This document shows positions 59,091-64,000 of a stretch of 64,000 nucleotides of DNA, piece after piece. Source of the DNA: Benincasa hispida (taxonomy: Eukaryota > Streptophyta > Magnoliopsida > Cucurbitales > Cucurbitaceae); assembly GCF_009727055.1 (NCBI RefSeq), contig NC_052355.1, positions 51,101,151-51,165,150 of the forward strand, given 5' to 3'. Positions within the stretch are counted from its first letter, which is position 1. Every line of letters begins with the position of its first letter. The notes beneath the pieces are model-generated. The model was not told the origin of the DNA and did no database searches. It worked only from the letters and a program-made list of their open reading frames with translations. Both the position numbers and the translations under genes were made by a program.

Positions 59091-59305
59091 ACTAATAAAA
59101 TTATATTTTATCTTGACACTAAATCTAATAAATGAATATGATATAAAAGAATAAGAAAAAAAAACAGGTAAGGAAGAAAATTGTTCATTAGAAGTAAAAA
59201 AAAAAGTATGTCCACAAAGTTTGGTCTTCCTTCACTGATCAAGCCTACGCATATGCTAACATGGCAGCTATCTACCGACCATGAGGCTGATGACTATATT
59301 AATGA
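57101..59305. other. Intergenic stretch, unassigned
   Basis: 57139-57300 is pyrimidine-rich and UTR-like. About 57455-57560 is an irregular tandem of ttgttatgtaact-type units. A TTTCAG acceptor-like site at about 57588 is followed by a short open stretch with no homology I recognise. 58447-58704 (minus) is open for 85 codons without known motifs; multi-frame stops around it suggest a decayed mobile gene. The rest is AT-rich. Confidence 0.4.
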
Positions 59306-59330
59306 AAATCGTGTACCGAGTACACGATTT
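59306..59330. repeat. Perfect palindrome AAATCGTGTAC-CGA-GTACACGATTT
   Basis: 11-bp arms with a 3-base centre; partner of 57078-57100, 2.2 kb away. Confidence 0.9.
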
Positions 59331-60114
59331 ATTTCTTTAACCACTTTACTTTTGAAATTTCTTTCTTAGATACCCTATTTTTGCCATTACTTACATTATT
59401 TTTTAACTTTTAACCCCTAAATAAAACTAAACCCCTAATGCTAATTGTACGAAAGCTTAAATAACCTGTGACTACACCGATATTTCAACAACACTGCCCC
59501 AATGGATATACGAAGTCAAATTCTCACAAAAATTTTGATGACTAAGGTGCATCTGTGATCATTGTCCTTTCTCTAAAATATTGCCCCAGCCCCAACAACT
59601 ATAAACTATGCCCAACTCATTATCCTCTTTTGTATTATCACTCTTATTAATGAAAGTCATATTTCTCAACTATATGTATATATTTATATATAAATAAAGC
59701 ATACCTAACAACTCGCATGAGCTTTTATAATTAGAGGACTAACATCCCCAAATGCTAAGAGGTAAAGTATATTCATAAGTGAGAGAACCACCTCATTCAC
59801 CTGACGAGGAAAAGATGAGTCCAAGGCCTTTCTCTGATGATGCTGGCTACGTTAAGAGACCAACATAGCAACTGTTCATGCTGCCTTATTAGCCTTTAAC
59901 ACTGCATCAAATCAAAATTGTATAGGTATTAAGCAGTTAAAAGTTGACCTTAACCAAGTACTAACCCACGTCTCTCAAAAGAGATCCCGGCTAGCACCTT
60001 GAGCAGTACATAAAAGTTTTGAAAACGAATATTAATTTTTCCATTTGGAAAAATCAAGCCAAGTATATCTAATAACAAACAGAACAATGGCTAGAAATGT
60101 GAACTCAATTTCAT
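59331..60114. other. Intergenic, 3' flank of NUP54
   Basis: AT-rich, no gene recognised; it should include the NUP54 3' UTR (minus strand, left of 60115). No clear polyadenylation signal was picked out. Confidence 0.5.
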
Positions 60115-63100
60115 TTAGCTCGCATCATCTGTCATTTCTCTGTCTTCAGCCATTATGATTTCCATGTCTCTAACATCCCGCTTTAAAACATTTCCAAGTC
60201 TAGCAATGGCCTCAGTCTGTTGCTGCAAAACCTGGCACATGACGTGTAGACGTAGAGGAAGTTGGTTAATAAATTTGACAATAACATAACTGCACTTACC
60301 AAAATTAACTGCATTTACCAAAATTCTCGCTTGTATAATTATTACACGTCTTTTTTTCCTTTTTGAAAGACTGTTAACAGAATTTTGGTAAATCTCATAA
60401 AGTTCATTTCCAGCAAAACTACAAGTCAAAAAGCAGACTCCAAACACAAATATGTTCGCACCTCCTGCATATCAGCAAGACTCTGCTCGTGTATTTTTGC
60501 TGATCCTTGAAGATAGATGGAGTTACCAGCACTGGAGCCATTTGCTTGACCACGAGTAATTGTAAGCAAATTTTGCACCCTCCTTGAAAGTTCTGCTCCA
60601 GATCCTTTCAACTGAAAATCGTTGAAGAATATTATGATGCAACTTTTTGGGACATGTAAGATATTTCTCCCTAGTTATAAGTTTAGTTCATTCTTCCCCC
60701 GTCGATCAGAATGTGCACATGGCCAAATTCTTTCAAATTTCAACACAGGCAAAATGACAATAATATCATATTATAAAAAATAAATAAAGAAAAATAATGA
60801 TGATGATAATAATCTTTATGTGATGCTCTTTAAAAGGAAAAATAAGCATTCATTACAATCATTAAAGTTTCTCTTCTTCCAAAATGATAATTCAAAATTT
60901 TGTATCGAGTTACTTAAATTTTGAAATAATTTATATGTTTGACAATTAGGATAAAGAAGTAGAACTAGACGGGAAGGCCCTAGGAACTGAGGAGGTTCTT
61001 CAGTATCTCTTCCTCCATTTAAAGTAAATGTGGTGAATGATACGTACCTGCCTCGTTATCAAAGCTAACTTCTCTGCCAATTCAGCCTCTCCTTTCATTA
61101 CAGGCACTCGGCAACCTTTACTTTCTAGCGCTTCCACAATTCTCATAACCTTTTATTGAAGAAAACATCAAATTAAAATAGCAGCAGTTTGGAACCGGTA
61201 GGGGGTGAGGAGGCAAGAGGGAAGAAAGCTTGAAGATCACATCCATACCACTTTTTTTTTTCCATATTAGTCCACTGATTTAAAAAAATAAAAACATACT
61301 CTCAACAGACGCCTTTGAAGACCTTGCTCCTTCTGTTTCAATCTTTGAACCCAAGGTAGAGTATCGGCTAGAAAATGCCTTTGAAGCTGCAAAATACATC
61401 AAGCATCAATTAGAAATAGGAAATTTAAAATATATCATTAAGGAAGCATAAGATTACCATTTTGACATTGCTTTGGGTCATCCGAAGTCTATCAGAATCA
61501 GAGAGAATGACTTCATCTTGAATCTGCATTAATTCCACTGGAGCGTCAGTGCAAGAAACTGTGTTACTTCACTCGCAAATACCAGAACGTGTGAAAAAGA
61601 AAATCACTTTAAAAAAAAAAAAAGCAGAAAAGCATGCAGCAACAACAAAAAAATGAGCTAATGTCATTGAAATTTAAGATACGTAGAGTTGTTAAAATTA
61701 TTTTTATAAACAATAACTGAAACAAAACGCATTCTTTATGTGACAACTTTCCGGAACATTTACATTCACAAGGAATGCTGGAAGCAAATGCAGAAGCTAT
61801 TAAGGCTCAGCAGATTATAACTTTCAGTTTCAGCATATGTGATATTGATACATCATGGATGTTCTCAATTTATGTACTCTCACAACTTGGACATAAAGAT
61901 GATTATATTTACCGAAGAACAACATATTAATAATCTTAAATGGAAACATAAAACTGGTCACTAGGCTATTGCATTTGTTTCACCAACATTGGTAGATGGA
62001 ACAAAACATAATTGCCATCCTATCAAATATAAGTTGTGTTTTCCTACTTCACAGTTTTGAATGGCAATAATATATGGACTAGAGACTGGCATACCCTGCA
62101 TTATCATTATTTGGAAAGGGAAAAGAAAAGACTACTTCCCAACCGCGTGCATTAGCATTTGTCACAATAAATAACATCCCGGAGGGGTCGACACAGTACA
62201 GGCACAGAGGAGGCAATGTCCTCGAGACATTTGAAATTTAACAATATACATAAGGGGAAAAAAATTATATATACAAACATTTATGAAAATCTTGGTTATT
62301 GTTTGAATTTTATTTCACTAATGATGCTTACTCTCTATTGTATAGTTTTCATAAATTTAATCTTTTTTTCACCATCACAATTGAAAGTACATTTTCATTA
62401 TTTAATAATAATAATAATAATTTTTAACCATTCAGCAAGTACTGACTTGATTGCTTTCATTTTATTTTATATTTATTATTTAGGTAATAAATCATCAAAA
62501 GAAAAATAATACGTGAAGCAATAATTGTAGAACTTAAATATCTAATTCAAATGGAATGTCAAACATTAGAATATTGTGTAGATAGACAAATATTTCTTCA
62601 TTTAAAATTCTATTTCTGGAAAATTGAAATTGATGTAATACAGGCAATACCATAATTCAGTTTGAAGTAAAATTAACTCTTAAAATTGTGAAACAGGCAG
62701 ACTAAACATAAAATTCTATATTCATGAGTGCCATTTCTCTAATGTAACTTTGGATCACCCACTCATATCCATATATTCAAAAGCTCAAGGCATCAAATTA
62801 GATCCATGACGTTAAATAGCAGCTCTAAGTTAATTAACATATGGTTAAGGTTGCTAAAGAACACGCCTGCAAATCCACCAATGCTTATGACGAATAACAA
62901 ATTTTTAAGCTATAACAAAAGATATGCAAAAAATCATACAACATAATTGAATATGCATAAATACGAATGACACACAACCTTCATGCATTGAGACAAATAT
63001 CTTAAAACACAATCAATTAATTTAACCACACATTTTGCAGTGAATTGAAATACCTTCAAGCGCTGAGACAAATCCTTAAAACCTTGAACAAGCTGCGGCC

Positions 63101-64000
63101 ACAATCGCTCTCTATCAGCACTTTCCATGCCTTCAAGCTTTGCCATTGCCTCAGCCCACATTATCTGGCAATGCAAACTATTATCCGCATTTAGTGTAGA
63201 ATCCGTGAAAAAGAAAATACATACAAGGAGATGAGAATTCTTCAGACGTAAAAACGCGACATATTGAACTCACATCCGATACACCAGCAGGCTTCACCCT
63301 ATATTGAGGATCAGTTACACTGAACAACAAATGCTGCAAAATAAACACAAGCGTTAACATTGGAGCAACTGGACAAGAAAGCTTATCGTATATTACCTCA
63401 CGATTATCAACAATTCTCAAGTGTTAGTGAGGGTAAAAACACGAGGCATTCCGATTTCCAGTCAAGATTGGGGAAACGAACCTTGAAAGCATACTTAGGG
63501 TTTCCTGCGTCGTCCTTGTAAGCCTCAACAATTGCCTGGTGCACTCAATAAAAACAAAATAAATAGGCGCGGATATAAACGGAGAAAGGAGATATTACTA
63601 TTTCTTGCCGATTACTTTTAGGAACATACTTGAATATCTCGATCTGCGAGGGAGAAAGGAAGCGGTGCGACCGGGGCCATCTGAGTAGTCAGTTGAGCAT
63701 TTGGAAATGGAGTGGACTGAGGCGCAGCAAACGGAGTCTGGAAACCGAACCCAGTGGCGGCTGGTTGCGGAAATAGCGGCGATTGCTGCAACTGCTGCTG
63801 CGGTTGTGAAGGCTGAGAAGAGAATGGAGTGGAGAAAAGCGATGAGCCAAAGCCGGTAGCAAACGACGACGTAGATGGAGTTCCGAAGGCAGGAGTTGAG
63901 GAAAGGTTGCCAAATGCAGGAGACGCCGATGGAGTTCCGAAGGCAGGAGTGGACGCCGGCGTGCCAAATGCCGGAGTTGATTGCGGAGTGCCGAAGGCCG
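60115..64000 (-). CDS. NUP54: Nucleoporin NUP54 (5' end beyond the window)
   Basis: Part of the Nup62-Nup58-Nup54 channel complex of the nuclear pore, which forms the FG-repeat barrier for transport. Minus-strand exons in coding order: 64000(partial)-63630, 63535-63482, 63333-63274, 63164-63054, 61523-61458, 61386-61300, 61149-61048, 60611-60462, 60231-60115, stop TAA at 60115-60117. All junctions are GT-AG; about 371 residues are visible. Exon 1 encodes repeated AFGTPxSTPAFG units (FG-type) and a Gln-rich stretch SQPSQPQQQLQQ. After it comes ADRDIQAIVEAYKDDAGNPK, then LLFSVTDPQYRVKP and IMWAEAMAKLEGMESADRER, the Nup54 alpha-helical domain. The C-terminal half is coiled coil (LKQKEQGLQRRLLR, LKGSGAELSRRVQNL). 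A 1.5-kb intron lies at 61524-63053. Length already equals that of plant NUP54, so only a few N-terminal codons are missing. Confidence 0.93.

Noticed and set aside
62216..62509. 97-codon plus-strand ORF
   Set aside because: It lies in the 1.5-kb intron of NUP54, is AT-rich with an AATAAT microsatellite and has no features.
1..64000. tRNA and rRNA genes
   Set aside because: Primer sites resembling initiator tRNA ends were seen, but no cloverleaf-like gene or rRNA block was noticed by eye; a tRNAscan run would be decisive.
1..64000. A previously undescribed biological system
   Set aside because: Every coding block that could be read was a known host gene or a known retrotransposon class; the remaining unknowns are short exon-like blocks, palindromes and a hairpin.

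Overview
The window is nuclear DNA from a flowering plant (eudicot). It is AT-rich, and its genes are split by many short canonical GT-AG introns. About half of it is decayed LTR retrotransposons. The close match to dicot GCS1 and NUP54 supports this, and the LTR families look like those of gourd-family (Cucurbitaceae) genomes; that family assignment is inference. No bacterial operon, CRISPR array, viral genome or new defence-type system was found.

Layout. 1-11.7 kb is a patchwork of nested Ty1/copia remnants. A minus-strand reverse transcriptase is split by a roughly 2 kb LTR. A plus-strand element (about 2.8-10.6 kb) has lost gag and most of RT and RNase H, and next to it lies part of another minus-strand LTR. 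12.5-18.5 kb is a second copia element on the minus strand. It contains a 25-base N gap and three uncut Tn5/Nextera mate-pair junction adapters, so its 12.8-13.25 kb part is an assembly artefact. 18.5-24.9 kb is gene-poor; it holds a possible small exon, a strong hairpin and an RNase H-like gene fragment. 24.9-28.6 kb is a three-exon plus-strand gene for a small, probably N-myristoylated protein of the At3g27210-like family. 29.5-32.3 kb is a collapsed Ty3/gypsy element carrying a non-autonomous hAT-like insertion.

33.9-55.0 kb is the main gene: mannosyl-oligosaccharide glucosidase I (GCS1, GH63). Its 22 exons join without a break into 853 codons. Its 14th intron has grown to 11.3 kb because a chromodomain-bearing Ty3/gypsy element (40738-51703, 5-bp target duplication CTTTA) landed there, and a minus-strand copia element (44868-50683) then landed inside that element's integrase region. 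55.0-60.1 kb is intergenic and includes two matching palindromes. 60.1-64.0 kb is the minus-strand nuclear pore gene NUP54, nine exons visible, running off the right edge.

The three host genes have unrelated housekeeping roles: ER glycoprotein glucose trimming, nuclear pore transport, and an uncharacterised membrane-tethered protein. The most useful observations are the adapter contamination, the un-collapsed 70-bp duplication around a single N at 45912, the doubly nested insertion inside an intact glucosidase gene, and a CGATCG-rich minisatellite shared by two copia families.
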